The notes: generated by a model from the sequence alone, not told the origin. A DNA stretch of 64,000 nucleotides from Notospermus geniculatus (GCA_002633025.1 NMRB01000251.1:62001-126000); one strand, 5' to 3'. Numbered from the stretch's first letter, positions 1-10,595 are shown. A program made the numbers and translations.

Positions 1-119
1 GAATGGGTGGCAGGCGCGGATCCAGGATTTTGGGCAGAGGGGGGTCAGGGCCGCCGAGGGCGGTCGTTTCAGGCGCGCGGCGAAGATACCCGCCCCGACG
101 GGGGGGGGGGTGGGGGCCT
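1..119. mobile_element. hAT-like transposon terminus (left end) running into poly-G
   Basis: From position 11 the sequence reads CAGGCGCGGATCCAGG and then becomes very G-rich until the n at 120. GGCGGATCCAG-type ends are known from hAT-superfamily transposons of animals. The reverse complement of the same end (CTGGATCCGCGCCTG) lies at 21970-21984, right where copy B starts, so these may be the two ends of one element whose interior was not assembled. An 8-bp target duplication, usual for hAT, is not seen; only GGTGG is shared. Confidence 0.4.
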
Positions 120-120
120 N
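120..120. other. Single-n contig join
   Basis: One n follows a run of G. It probably marks a joined contig end rather than an ambiguous base, because the other single n characters also fall at repeat or copy boundaries. Confidence 0.7.
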
Positions 121-426
121 TTTGAACTTTTTCAACGAAAAATCTCACTTTCTCGCCTGTGACTATCCTATTTCCGAGACAAATGAATGGTGAATGCTCA
201 TGGCGATCACGAAATTAATACCCTAGCTGGTCTGATGGTGAATTGAAGGTGTAGGCGATGTGACCTTTCTTTTAGCTGAGAAAAGCAAAGCATGGGTTGG
301 ATGCTGGTGGTGACGAAAGAGTGTTGGACGTGTAACGAACCGATCTTTTGATAACTCACGAAAAGGTTCCGGATTTGTCTTGGCAACCACGCTTTTCTGA
401 ACCGTAGGGAGCTTGTCATTTTCCAG

Positions 427-495
427 TCATCGAAGACGGCAAGGACGTATACATCGACAGAGCTATACCCCAGGGTTATGACCGCTGCTCGACAA
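427..495 (+). CDS. Candidate internal exon, unknown protein
   Basis: I do not recognise this product. The acceptor GTCATTTTCCAG ends at 426. From there one frame stays open and reads VIEDGKDVYIDRAIPQGYD followed by RCST, an acidic and basic mix that looks like real protein. The frame remains open to the stop near 600. The donor is weak (GTTTAA at 496), so the 3' boundary is uncertain. The exon lies left of copy A and no second haplotype copy is available to test frame conservation. It could be a chance open frame. Confidence 0.25.
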
Positions 496-2751
496 GTTTA
501 AAGTTACAAGGATTTACATCTGTTTTTGACTCAAAAGAACTAGTATTCTGTTTCAAGTTAGTCACGACGTATCAAACTTACCACAGTGGTTTCAAATCTG
601 ATTGAAATAGTTTAGTGACAAGACTGTAACTAGGAGTGCCCCGAGGTGCAGGTGTTCAAATAGATTTATCAATTCCCAATGGAATAACATGTTTTTCAAC
701 CGCAAATTTCCCAATGAGCCTAATCTCATGTGACAGGCATATTTCAAATTCCTGGCAGTGCTGAGAGCGCCGGCGGTCCTGTAATTGACAAGGGAGATGC
801 AGATGAGGCTACGTTATTGTTGTGTTAAACCCATCTCCTCAGGCTAGTCAAATAATACACAAATTCATTTCACTTCTTCAGCTTGCTTCTGGCGGAAAGG
901 CGTTACAGCCAGCTGATTTAGAAAATCTACGGGAAGACGGGAATCAGGATCCAGCCTGCATCTGTTTTTGTCATCGTCCGTCAGTTTGGTTTCGATACCC
1001 AATTCTCTGTTTTTGATTGGGTGGAGTTGTGGTTGCCATGTTTCAGTAGCAACCAATCAAAGTGTAATTTTTAAAACGGGCATAGTGTCTTACACGGTTG
1101 TCTTTAAAAGCAAGTGGGGGTCCGAAGAGAGCCTCTACTTGTCATGGTACAACATGGTAATTCATGAGATGGAATGATGGGTTCGTCTGGAGTAAAGAAT
1201 TATGATGATTTAGTGTCCTTTAAAGTAGGCACAACCAAATCTTAATTTTTCGTCACGTAAGGTAGAAGCAGGCGGCCGGATTAGTTTCATGCCGAACGTT
1301 ACAACCAAGAAGCAAAAGGTACACTCCAATCATAATGATAATGAAGGAGTGGACCTACTATATATTGAAGATCGTTCAAATCAATAAAACCTATGATAAA
1401 CGGTAGCATCATCATTTGTTATAAATTATTATAAACATCATCATACGCGCAGCAGCTTTTTAATTAGCTACAGCGTTATAACCAAACAATAATTCAATCT
1501 CAGCAAGGTAACGCGAGGGTGGATGTAATTTTCCAAAACATTGGAAATAATGATATTGATTGGAAGAGAATATCTGCCAATAACATACATTGTATATAAT
1601 GACACAGATTGTCCAATATCGTTTGAGATTAATTCCACATTGTATGGCATCATTAGGTGGCCTAGTTTCATCAGCCAAAAACTCTACCAAATCCACTCAA
1701 TACCATTGCTTTATTATCAGTATTATAGTTGGATCAAACATCTGATCACTTCAATCAAAACTGTCTCGATCGTTTAATACCCAATCAGAAGGTGCATAAT
1801 CTTTCTAAGAATGAAGAGTCGTATCGGGCCTTCTCAGACAAGCAGTGGTCTCTTCATCAATTCATTTACATGTAATTCTCGTCGTCATAGAGGTCAGGCA
1901 CTGCACAGGATAGAGCGTCGGCAATATTTAGCGGGTCCTCAGCCCAACCAACGGGACAGACTACAAAACATCCCTTGCAAGAAGATTACTGGCCATCTTG
2001 TCTTATCGACGAAACACAGGCGCAGCGCATACAGTGGCGACACCTTGTTACGCATCCGGGAAAAGAGTCATCCGTAAGTCACCTTCGCCATTTTTTAGAA
2101 GGAAAGCTTTTCTTTGGTATTAGCGCTGCTCAGCAATTGCAAGCTGAATGATTTATTTACTGTGTAACCAGTTGAGGAGAGAGAGAGATCAGTGGAATCC
2201 CTGGATCGAATCTCCCCACTGGCAAGACGGTTGAATAATCAAATTAAACACGAACAATCAGTAAAGACCACTAGGTCTACATGAATAATAGATCAATACG
2301 TAGACAGAAGATACAGAGTGTTATCTAGGAATACTGATCCATTATCAAACCTTAGCTCAAATGACTCTGCAATGATGTGTTTCGGCATGGTACCCTGCCA
2401 TGTCATTGTATCTACAGTACATTGTAATGTCATGAGGTGTTTAACAAATTCACATCCAGGTCGACGACCGCATGAACATGATCGCTCTGGAGTCAAATAA
2501 AAATGGGGAAAAATAAGCTCGAGTTGACTTTCATCAAAACTGTTGTTGTCGTTGCAAACTCTCAGTCACCCGGGATGCGCCCAATGCGCAACCTTGCTTC
2601 GAGGATAGAGCCCAACAGGTCTCCCACCGACCATTTTTCTGGGATCCGGTTTCATGCCGTCTTTTAAGACGTATCTCTCGCTCCCAGCGGGTGTCTCATC
2701 AGATACGCATTGCTTTTTTACTTTCCACCCGAAAGAAGGAAGCCGGAGCGA

Positions 2752-3404
2752 GATATGTGATAGTCTCGCGTCACCAGCCTCTCTCTCTTACAGGAGAGAG
2801 TCTGGTAGCAAAGGCCAAAACTTTCGTTACCGCCAGGTGGCGAGTGACCAGCTCAGAGCATCCGAATCTGATTGGCCAACGGCTGATTAAACATGGCTGC
2901 GCCCATGAAACGCATGATGAACGAATGAGTCTGAGGGAAAATTTACCTTTTTAGCACGGAAGGAACGACTATCCATGGTCATCGATTGCTGGAATAAGCC
3001 GATTGTACAATAGGACTTACATTTTGTGCTATGGATTAGTTCACTTCCGACCAGGGAGTCGAAGTTCAGCCAGACGGTAAATCGATCCTGATACAATACA
3101 ATTCCACTTTATTTCATCAGCAATCCACCTCAAACGGCCAGGCTCGACCGCTGTCTACATATCACTCGGGGAAAACCACGATAAAACGTGTCAAATAAGT
3201 AACATTTCCCTCGGACTACTTCGTTCCTTGTTCGTTCACCATGCGTTTCATGGGCGCAGCCATGGTAAATCAGCCGTTGGCCAATCAGATTCGGATGCTC
3301 TGAGCTGGACACTCGCCACCTGGCGGTAACGAAAGTTTTGGCCTTTGCTACCAGACTCTCTCCTGTAAGAGAGAGAGGCTGGTGACGCGAGACTAGATAT
3401 GTGA
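2752..3404. mobile_element. 635-bp foldback transposon with 165-bp inverted arms and 9-bp target duplication
   Basis: The element itself is 2761-3395. It starts TAGTCTCGCGTCACCAGCC and ends with the exact reverse complement. The left arm (2761-2925) and right arm (3231-3395) match with only a few mismatches. GATATGTGA flanks it on both sides (2752-2760 and 3396-3404), and copy B has a single GATATGTGA at 23759-23767 with nothing inserted. A 9-bp duplication with long inverted repeats is typical of Mutator-like (MULE) elements; that class is an inference. The 305-bp centre has no transposase, so the element is non-autonomous. Confidence 0.85.
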
Positions 3405-4115
3405 ATGTGTCGACTCCATTACGACATGGCTACATTTCGCGACCTGCTACAAGACAGACCAACGTTCTAGGCTATCCTCGATCCTAGGTTGTGTATACTA
3501 TACAGCTTGATGGGCGACATTTCAATTAGGTCACCCAGGATGACATTTATCCATTTAGCGAAGTGCTCCGCAATTTTCGTCGACCCCCGTTACATGTATG
3601 AAGTGGATAATAGGTTTGTTTACTGTTGAAACTGTTACACGGTTTGGCTACATGAGACAAGAGTCATTAATGGGGACGCTGCAGACTACCACCACTTGGA
3701 GGCGCTGCGAGCGGTTGGCCTCTTTTTCGACGATTCGTCCCAGTTGCACAGCGTCAAAGGCGTTTTTGCATTGCTCTCCTCTATTTTTACTGTCTTCGGT
3801 ACAAACGCTCGTAGCGCCGCCCTGTCGGGATAAAAAAACGTCAAGTGGGTTCCTCATTACAGTCATATTGGCCTGACAAGAACCAAGTGAACCGGTGAAA
3901 AGATCAATGTATGCCGAAGGAGTATCGTACCTCGTGTGTACCGGCCGTTCCTATCAATCATACGACATCAATTAATTATAATTGCACTTGGATCAATGGC
4001 ATTCATCCTCACGTTCGTCTTATGTTACTAGCATATTCTGTGTCAAATGTTTACAACATACAATTATGAATGGAGAGATGGATGTTGAAGTAAAAGAGAA
4101 GTAAAGAGCAACAAC

Positions 4116-4239
4116 AATGGGCCATATGAATAAAGAATGTAAATGATTTTACTTGAATTTTGCAACACAAATGCACTAGGCAATGCTCTACAAATCTGAA
4201 GTAAAAACATTTGCTTAGTCTTTATTCATATGACCCAAT
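4116..4239. mobile_element. Palindromic MITE, GGGCCATATGAATAAAG family (copy A)
   Basis: The 118-bp element 4119-4236 begins GGGCCATATGAATAAAG and ends CTTTATTCATATGACCC. It is flanked by AAT on both sides, consistent with a 3-bp target duplication. The core carries TTTTACTTGAA and GAAGTAAAA, as do the related elements at 24482 and 42898. No coding capacity. Confidence 0.75.
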
Positions 4240-4794
4240 GTCGTTTTAGGCCAGGGTTTACTCTGATGACAGAAAATGCAGTGTAAGCTATCTCATTTGC
4301 TATTGGTCAAAATGATGTATTCGCCCAGCCTGAAGTCTGTCTTGGTTGTGTCGCTCTCATTTCAGGTGTTAGGTAACGATTTGAAGCACATGTGAGCAAA
4401 AGAAGGAGAACCTTCGGTTGTCTCCAGTAAGCTGATTACAGCATTGCCAGAAAAGTGGCATTCTGGCGTTCATTGCTTGTTAATTATTTTTGTCAGTACA
4501 CAGACAGTAACTGACGGTGTTACCTGGGATTACAGGCCTTGTTACTGCTGCGTGACAGGTGGAGGATTTTCTCGATCGCATCTTAACCAATATTTGATTC
4601 AATCGCTTTGTAATTCGGCCTGACATGACTGTCAAACTCCACACTGCAGAACGACTGGTATGTTTCTGTCTGCACATATATGGACAAGAATGTCATCGCA
4701 AGTTTCGCTGTGATTTTCATCGACATGTCGAAATACCATCATCATTTCTGTTGCTAGGACGGGTCTTAACCCTCTGAGACTTCCTTAGAATACG

Positions 4795-5045
4795 TTAGTC
4801 ACACCCAACTACATCGTCATAAAGTCTGTCAATGAAAAGTGGAGAATGCCTGTACCACTCAAACAGCATTACAACTCTAATATCTTCATTCGTGATTTCA
4901 ATAACGTTATCTCGATTGATGTCAAACAAGGGATCTTCAAGAGGGATTAAGTTCGCATTTTCTAGTTGTGAAGGGACGTTTACAATCGATACGTCTGTTC
5001 TGTGTATCGTGGGAGATTGTACGTCTGATAAACATCGGATACTGC
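4795..5045 (-). CDS. Candidate exon with strong acceptor, unknown protein
   Basis: On the minus strand a pyrimidine-rich stretch ending ATTGATTGATAG (acceptor at 5046-5047) opens a frame of 83 codons to a TAA at 4795. The product is acidic, with segments such as NLIPLEDPLFDINRDNVIEI and NEDIRVVMLFEWYRH, and resembles no family I know. A GATGTAGTTG site near the end could be a donor, and GACTAAC just beyond it resembles a branch point. The allelic copy in B (about 25139-25409) has one extra T near 25340, which shifts this frame. So the exon is non-functional in one haplotype, a sequencing error, or not coding. It could belong with the signal-peptide exon at 26827-27000, which lies upstream on the same strand in the other haplotype. 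Confidence 0.35.
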
Positions 5046-5175
5046 CTATCAATCAATGAGAATGAAAGTGAAAGAACGGAATTTTGAATGTAAAATATTG
5101 ATTGAAGCGCTTAATACTTTAACCCTTTGAAACCCGAGCCTAAGGCTTGTGTCACTTAGAACGTCACGTTCAATT

Positions 5176-5210
5176 GTCACGTGTCACGTGTCACATGTCA
5201 CATGTCACAC
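5176..5210. repeat. 7-bp tandem array GTCACRT, length-polymorphic between copies
   Basis: About five head-to-tail GTCACGT/GTCACAT units lie here. Copy B has only about one CACGTGTCAC at the matching place (near 25565). The array creates repeated CACGTG and CACATG E-box-like words, and more CACGTGACACATG lies at 5354-5366. Whether any protein binds is unknown. Confidence 0.7.
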
Positions 5211-5381
5211 AGGATGAGAGGTTCACGCGTGACACGAGACATTCTGGAGAAAACTGAAATATGACTGTGTATTACATACAGCCTGTGTAACCAAATACAG
5301 TATTGAAAATGAATTGAGCATTTTTCGTGTCATGCGTGGCAGGTGACTAGTGACACGTGACACATGAAAAATGACGTATGT

Positions 5382-5765
5382 AAGGCTGCCGTTCCATAGA
5401 GTTAACGTTTTCACTTTTCACTTTTCCCGTTTCATTTTTCACGATTTACGATTCATCTTTCATTTAGAGGGCTGGTCCACAGAATTCACATTGAAGTTGA
5501 AGAACGTCCTTCTCCTACACTCCAGTTCACACCCAAAAGAATGAGCATGTTCATTCCTCGAGTCACGGGTGATCTTCATTTATTCACGCATGAAATGGAT
5601 CGTACTTGTCCGAAGGTAGAAAAATGACGCCTATGGAACCCGCATCATAAGAAATACACTGCCCAATCTTGGGTTCACCCGTGAAACATGACAATTCACG
5701 CGTGAACCGTGCAAAAAGGCCAATGAATCGTGAAAACGTGAACTCTATGGAACGGGAGCCAATAA
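5382..5765. mobile_element. 380-bp inverted-repeat insertion present only in copy A
   Basis: The insertion begins GGCTGCCGTTCCATAGAG and ends CTCTATGGAACGGGAGCCAA. B reads straight through (ATGTAAGAGCAGG near 26086), so this is an insertion in A. TA or TAA flanks both sides, but the exact target duplication is ambiguous because the outermost bases of the arms differ. The interior is rich in TTCAC and GTGAA words and has no coding capacity. Confidence 0.65.
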
Positions 5766-6501
5766 GAGCAGGATGAACATGGATCGTATTGTAGCACCAA
5801 TGGCGTCATTGAGAGATCGTCCGTGGTCACGTGACCATCGGTAGCACCAGAACCGTGAAATATTAGATTTCTGGTAGAAGCACTGAACAGAAAGCATGTG
5901 ACCATTGCTTTCACGTGCTTTTCTAAAGATATCAATGCCTTGAACTCTGCTCGCATTATGGATTATAATCCCCACAGGACATCCATAAAATCAGTAGGCT
6001 AATCATAAGGATGCATTTTTTTCACAAATATAGGAACCAACGAGACTGCACGACTGACGAGTCACCAAAACGTTATTTGAAGTTTTGTGTTCAACTGACC
6101 TGACAGGTTCCTTTATGCATCCTCTCTTCCACAACAACACACTGATTTCTTATATTTTACACAGCAAATACGTAAATATCAAGCAGTGCTGCCACAAGAA
6201 TGCCAAGCACAAATCAGAGGTACTATACTTAGTTACATCTGACGATACAGCCTCTTGCCGCAACGTTATGTAAGAGAATAACGCAACCTGTCCGAGTAAG
6301 GAACGCCCACGCTACAAATATGCGACATTTATACTAGAGCTGATATGACAACACGAAAAACACAACAACGGTACCGAGAACACAATCGCGATTTAAAACC
6401 GTGGGCGCCAAAGGCCTATCTTACAAAGCTAGAATTTCATTCGCACTCCAGGTACCTACAGTAACCTTCAGATCACAGGCTTAAATATAAACATGACTTA
6501 C

Positions 6502-6543
6502 TGTCTTCCTAGTCAACATCTCCGGATACCGCTTACATGTACA
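6502..6543 (-). CDS. Possible short exon sharing its donor with the B-haplotype signal-peptide exon
   Basis: The donor AGGAAGACA|GTAAGT at 6501-6510 is identical to the one ending the exon at 26827. Upstream on the minus strand, sequence similarity with B stops at 6511, and A continues with different sequence behind a pyrimidine-rich ATTTTTTTCTTTGAGTAG acceptor-like run. The 42-nt stretch is open in the matching frame. Either the haplotypes carry different exons here, or an insertion in A has disrupted the B-type exon. Confidence 0.2.
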
Positions 6544-6572
6544 CTACTCAAAGAAAAAAATAAGTCATTTTA

Positions 6573-6639
6573 GACCGGATTCGAACCGTCAACCTTCTGA
6601 TTTGTAATCCACCACTCTATCCACTCGGCCGACGAGCCA
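6573..6639 (-). repeat. tRNA-derived SINE-like unit
   Basis: On the minus strand an A-box-like GGCCGAGTGGATAGAGTGG is followed about 35 nt later by a B-box GGTTCGAATCC. The anticodon stem and acceptor stem do not pair properly, so I call it a tRNA-derived element rather than a functional tRNA. Confidence 0.5.
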
Positions 6640-6740
6640 GCTGACAAGGACATGATTTGTGTTTGTCATAGGCGTAGGCCTTCGCCTTACGTAATAATAC
6701 TACGAATGAGAGAAAACACGGGAAGTCACCAACAAGTTCG

Positions 6741-6808
6741 GTGTGGCCGAATGGGGAAGATGGTGGAACGAAGATAACAGGGCGCGGGTTCGATTCCCAG
6801 CTGGGTCA
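6741..6808 (+). repeat. tRNA-derived SINE-like unit
   Basis: GTGTGGCCGAATGGGGAAG resembles an A box and GGGTTCGATTCCC a B box; AAAACTTTTTCTTTC follows. No proper cloverleaf can be drawn by eye. Confidence 0.45.
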
Positions 6809-7013
6809 AAACTTTTTCTTTCAAAAAAGTGGAGCTCACCAGGAGCTCACCAGCGGTTGTTGACACCTTGACAGCTCGAAGACAAATAAGGTGGCGCCCT
6901 CATGGCGTCGCGGGGTCTATCATGTTCTGAGCCTTCGTTTGAGGTGTTTGCAGGGCGTTTGCATTTCTCTTGCTCGCCGCATGAGGGCTTTTTGTTCATG
7001 CAGTTCAGCTTTA

Positions 7014-7103
7014 AGTACCGGGATTCGAACCCACGTCCCCACATAAGGCAACACCTCCAGCGCTGAGGGAAAGCGTGCACACCACTGTGCTAAATCCCCA
7101 TCT
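7014..7103 (-). repeat. tRNA-derived SINE-like unit, GATGGGGATTTAGC family
   Basis: The minus strand starts GATGGGGATTTAGCACAGTGG and ends with B-box GTGGGTTCGAATCCCGGTAC. The head and tail match the unit at 57204-57298, so the two are members of one family. Confidence 0.6.
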
Positions 7104-7301
7104 TCAAAAAAAAGATGGTTCAATAGCCAGCGTTATGCATGGAATCCCTCAGTACCTAAATTTCAGTACTAAATTTTAAATCAGTTGCTATGCTTATAAT
7201 ATCTAGTTGAGACTGTGCATCAAATATTGCATTATTAAGTTTACATACATACAGCAGGAGGAAACTGGAGTGTCGCTGTATCGGCTATTGTGAGTGTTTC
7301 T

Positions 7302-7302
7302 N
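7302..7302. other. Single-n contig join
   Basis: An isolated n interrupts a 155-codon minus-strand open frame (7241-7708). Continuity of that frame across the join means nothing, because the gap length is not real. Confidence 0.6.
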
Positions 7303-7712
7303 AAGTAGACAAGTACATTGATCGTATAGACAGGAGTGAGAACAAAGTAACACGCAAAAAGGCCAGAGAGGCATCATCAAGCCGAATGCGCTCTGTGTTA
7401 CCAAGACCACGGAAATCACTAACTAGAAACAAGACTTGCGATACGAGTTCCCCGAGGGGGAATAGAATGGTGCCGTTCACTTTGTATGAGCTCGTTGAGA
7501 GCCTGTATACTTGATCGACAGACTGCCGATAGCGTCGGTAGAGAAGGAGCAAAGTTGACATGTGCTTCAACAAAGCATTTACGTTTACCCTCAGGACCGT
7601 GAAGTTCACGAATGGAAAAATAGTCTTAGAAACTTTGAGATGAGGTGCAAACGTTGATGTTGGTAGAGGCTCAGTGAGAAGACGTGGGCCGCCGCCTTCA
7701 CGGAACACTGAC

Positions 7713-7904
7713 TTGCATTTCGAGGATGTAGCGGATTTTCCTCCATCTCGTCTGACCTTCTTGGCCTTCGGGTTCCTTGCACAGATACATTGAAATGCTG
7801 GCTGCAGTTCGCTTGAATGGGATCAGGATTCTGTCTAGTCTTTCTTCTGATGACGAAGGGAAATGATTGATCCTCAAGATAAAATGTACGGTATTGAATT
7901 TCTG
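7713..7904 (-). CDS. Candidate exon, unknown (possibly extracellular) protein
   Basis: On the minus strand the acceptor GTGTTTACTCCAG ends at 7905 and the donor CAA|GTCAGTG sits at 7712, bounding exactly 192 nt. One frame reads EIQYRTFYLEDQSFPFVIRR and later shows three N-glycosylation-type sites (NCS, NVS, NAS). A second minus-strand frame is also open through the same interval (from an ATG at 8003), so the frame is not settled. Together with 7303-7708 and 8369-8764 it makes a run of minus-strand open frames that could belong to one gene. I do not recognise the product. Confidence 0.3.
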
Positions 7905-8368
7905 CTGGAGTAAACACAAGCCACTACAGTCATGGCAAATCACTCTTGTCATTGATGAGCCCAGACAATGAACGTCTTTTTGATTCTCCGTACGTATCCA
8001 CATTCATGCCAGAGTATACTACGATCTGGAGAGATCGATGTGTTCGAAGAAGGCCTTGGCGGCAAGAGTTCACCAAGGCTTCAACTATAGTGGTTGTCGT
8101 TTACAAACGATGTATTCTGTACAGTTTTTACTCCTTTCTCTCCGGGAACATCTCACACAAATTGACCGAAATCTCAGATTTAACGCACAGTCCTGAAGCA
8201 TCTTCAAAAGTAACATATCTCACATCCGCTTTAAGTTTTTACCATCAATATGAAGCAACAGAAACCACTTGAACCACACTCATCGCGACACGAGTTCGAA
8301 AGCAAACTAAATCACACACAGTGTAAGTGTTACGCTACCACTTTACTTCATATCCAGTTGAATTGCTC

Positions 8369-8764
8369 TTAACACTGATGTACTTGACTGCGGGGAATTA
8401 TACACATATTATTGCTCAAGTAAGGGTGGGATAGTCTCGTTCTTTTAACCAGACGATACCATATCTCATGCACTGGATTAAAGATGGAGTAGATCTGTTC
8501 TACCTCAAGAAGTATAAAACCGTTTGCTTCATCCTTCCCCTTTACATACACATGGCACATGTTCTTTGTTCTGGCTTCGCAATTTCCCCTCACGTCATAT
8601 AGCTGCCAAAATAATGCGCTACCACCAAATCGTAGACACACGGTTCGTGTTCTTTTATTGACCGTGTGGTTACATCTGAGCTGTAAAGAGTAGATTTTGA
8701 TGTGGGGCTTGGGAACAAATGATCCGACAGGCTGCTTCGGATCACTCGTAGTTGCTCGGTGATG
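8369..8764 (-). CDS. 131-codon open frame, candidate exon(s) of an unknown protein
   Basis: This is among the more convincing coding stretches of the window. It is open from just after a TAG at 8765-8767 to a TAA at 8369 on the minus strand, without an initial ATG. Typical segments are FVPKPHIKIYSLQLRCNH, TVCLRFGGSALFWQLYDV, MCHVYVKGKDEANGFILLEV and QIYSIFNPVHEIWYRLVK. Composition is balanced with conserved-looking Cys, Trp and Gly. A good acceptor (CTACTCTTTACAG, ending at 8681) lies inside, so the true exon may be 8680 down to a donor near CTG|GTTAAA at about 8455. I cannot name the family. No second haplotype copy exists in the window. Confidence 0.4.
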   Translation of the reverse strand, partial: HHRATTSDPKQPVGSFVPKPHIKIYSLQLRCNHTVNKRTRTVCLRFGGSALFWQLYDVRGNCEARTKNMCHVYVKGKDEANGFILLEVEQIYSIFNPVHEIWYRLVKRTRLSHPYLSNNMCIIPRSQVHQC

Positions 8765-9098
8765 CTAACAGCCATCGCATCGCCCAAGAGCGGATCACCT
8801 CTGTTGCTAATTGGTGACCGGTACTGTTGGAAAGATTTCTCAGTATGCTATGAATGAGAGATAAGAAAGCATTGGTGTACAAGACCAAGAGTATATTGTA
8901 TTTGTACAGCATGTTTCCATCAGGGACGAAAACCAGCATTATTGGCACGGGTGAGTATGGAAAGAGGCCATCTCAAGCTACTCATGTTGCTCACTTGGAT
9001 GGTCTTTTACTTGTCCTTGCAAAGGAACAAGGTAAGACACCACGGCTTACGCTGTCCCATGCGACGGACGTGAAGAACCGGGAATGATACATATATGG

Positions 9099-9180
9099 AC
9101 CAGACTGGATTCGAACCCGGGACCTGCCGCTTGCTAAGCAGACTGACGTGATAACCCCTCAGCTTTCACGACTATGCAAG
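9099..9180 (-). repeat. tRNA-derived SINE-like unit
   Basis: On the minus strand GTCGTGAAAGCTGAGGGG precedes a partly paired anticodon-like arm (loop TTAGCAA) and the B-box GGGTTCGAATCCAGTC. The acceptor stem is not complementary, so a functional tRNA is unlikely. Confidence 0.5.
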
Positions 9181-9567
9181 ACCAAGATTCAGGAGAATGC
9201 CTTCAGTGACATCTGGACAAACTGAAATGCAGAATTCCAATATAATGACTAAACAAGCACCGAATAATTGGAATACTCATCCTACGTAATGGATGAAATG
9301 GACCCAAGCATTGTCATAATCCTTCTGTCTCTTAGCATTCTATGGGAACACCAACACATTTACTTTCCAATACCAGACTGTGATCAAGGGGACATCGATT
9401 TTGTATGGGAAGAGACATGTGGGCCGAGGACTGGAGCCACTTTCAGGACTTTCTCCTCTATGAGTTGAATAACAATTAGCTTGTGTCGCATACAAAGTGA
9501 ACCTGACGACAGTTTTTTCCAATTGCTTTGGCGCTGAGCGTGAAGGTGAGCCGGTGTGACAGGGATC

Positions 9568-9636
9568 TAAGTCCCCCTGGAATCGAAGTCCGGTTTTATT
9601 GTTCAACGAGGGATTAGGATACAACTAGACCATGAC
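9568..9636 (-). repeat. tRNA-derived SINE-like unit
   Basis: The minus strand carries TGGTCTAGTTGTATCC, close to an A box, and GACTTCGATTCC, close to a B box, at normal tRNA spacing. Confidence 0.45.
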
Positions 9637-9639
9637 CAT

Positions 9640-10380
9640 TCGAACATAGTCATACAATAGCAGGCTATTGTGCCCCGGACTTACGTCCCTAGGACTTTCT
9701 CCTCTGGTACACGGGTAGACACGCGCATTATTTTGGAGATTCTAAGATTCAAACGTTTCACCTTAGACACTGCCTCAACACGGAGCCTACCTCGACACAA
9801 ATTGGTACATCAGCATCTGTGATGGAAGATTCGAGCATAGTACCGGGTTTTCTAATTTCAATGTAAACCGCTTTCAAAGCCGGAGTTTGGGAAGCAAAGA
9901 CAACTTTTTTCATCAGTTGATGTTACCAATCAGAATTTGGATTTATTTATTATTGTTACATTATTACGGTTTTGTGTAGAAAACGCCGCTAGCCCAGCAT
10001 GGGTTTATCTTCGATCAGAACAACATTGATTTTAGCCTGAGACAGAACATGTGGTCGCGGCTTTGGTCGTCATTGTAGCCTAACTAGTCATCAATTAAGA
10101 ATTCTATTGTGTAACCTAGCACACCCTCAGAGCAAAAGAGGTTTTCGCCGATAGATAGATAGCGACGACTATGAAGTGGGATCATCCAGACACAGACTGA
10201 GCCTCTTTGATTCAGATATGCAACAATGAAAGTATGGAAGTGACGCTTTTAGTGCTGTCGGAATACAGATCAGGGACGTATTTCGAGGTCTCTGAAGGCC
10301 GTACACATCCTAATAGACTGGTTTTATTTTCCATCTCTACGTACGAGTACATCTCTGTACAAAGCTCAGGGAAAGTAGGT
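9640..10380. other. No gene seen
   Basis: The stretch has moderate AT content and only short open frames. I see no repeat or splice-bounded exon worth calling. Confidence 0.5.
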
Positions 10381-10595
10381 GTTGTAGATTCAGACCTTTA
10401 GTTTGCCGTGTCATGCTTGCAATAGGCTTACCAATACCCATTTTTGTAATCCTATGGCCTATAATTGTTGTTGACCACGCCTCGCCTCACTATAAATATA
10501 GGGGTTCTTCTGAATAAACTTTGTCATTTAACACGAGGGGAACCTAGTGTCCGTGTTCGTCTCTTGTCCATGGTCCCCCGCCACAGGTGTGGCGA
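10381..10595 (+). mobile_element. Possible LTR fragment (TATA box plus early poly-A signal)
   Basis: TATAAATA at 10491-10498 is followed only 15 bp later by AATAAA (10513-10518) and then a GT/TC-rich run, the order expected in a retrotransposon LTR. The boundaries (TG near 10381, CA near 10587) are guesses, and no partner LTR or internal coding sequence is visible. Confidence 0.25.

Larger units (their letters stand above)
1020..6511. repeat. Duplicated segment copy A (allelic partner of 21985-26836)
   Basis: The segment is collinear with copy B at high identity from GGTGGAGTTGTGG to ACTTACTGTCTTCCTA. A is about 640 bp longer overall. The main differences are a 635-bp foldback insertion at 2761-3395 and a 380-bp insertion at 5382-5762 that B lacks, while B has its own 284-bp insertion. 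Long stretches (for example 1300-2750 and 3410-4100) differ only by scattered substitutions. This fits two haplotypes of one locus better than an old tandem duplication. Open frames on both strands near 1460-1780 exist in both copies but look like chance frames. Confidence 0.85.

Noticed and set aside
1460-1777. Open frames on both strands kept in copies A and B
   Set aside because: Frames in both directions stay open because the copies are almost identical. There are no splice signals or recognisable product.
3598-3876. 92-codon plus-strand frame repeated in copy B
   Set aside because: Both strands are open across the region and the composition looks random; likely chance.
7241-7708. 155-codon minus-strand open frame, the longest in the window
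   Set aside because: It runs through the single n at 7302, a contig join, so its continuity is artificial. Only the part above 7303 could be real, and it has no motif.
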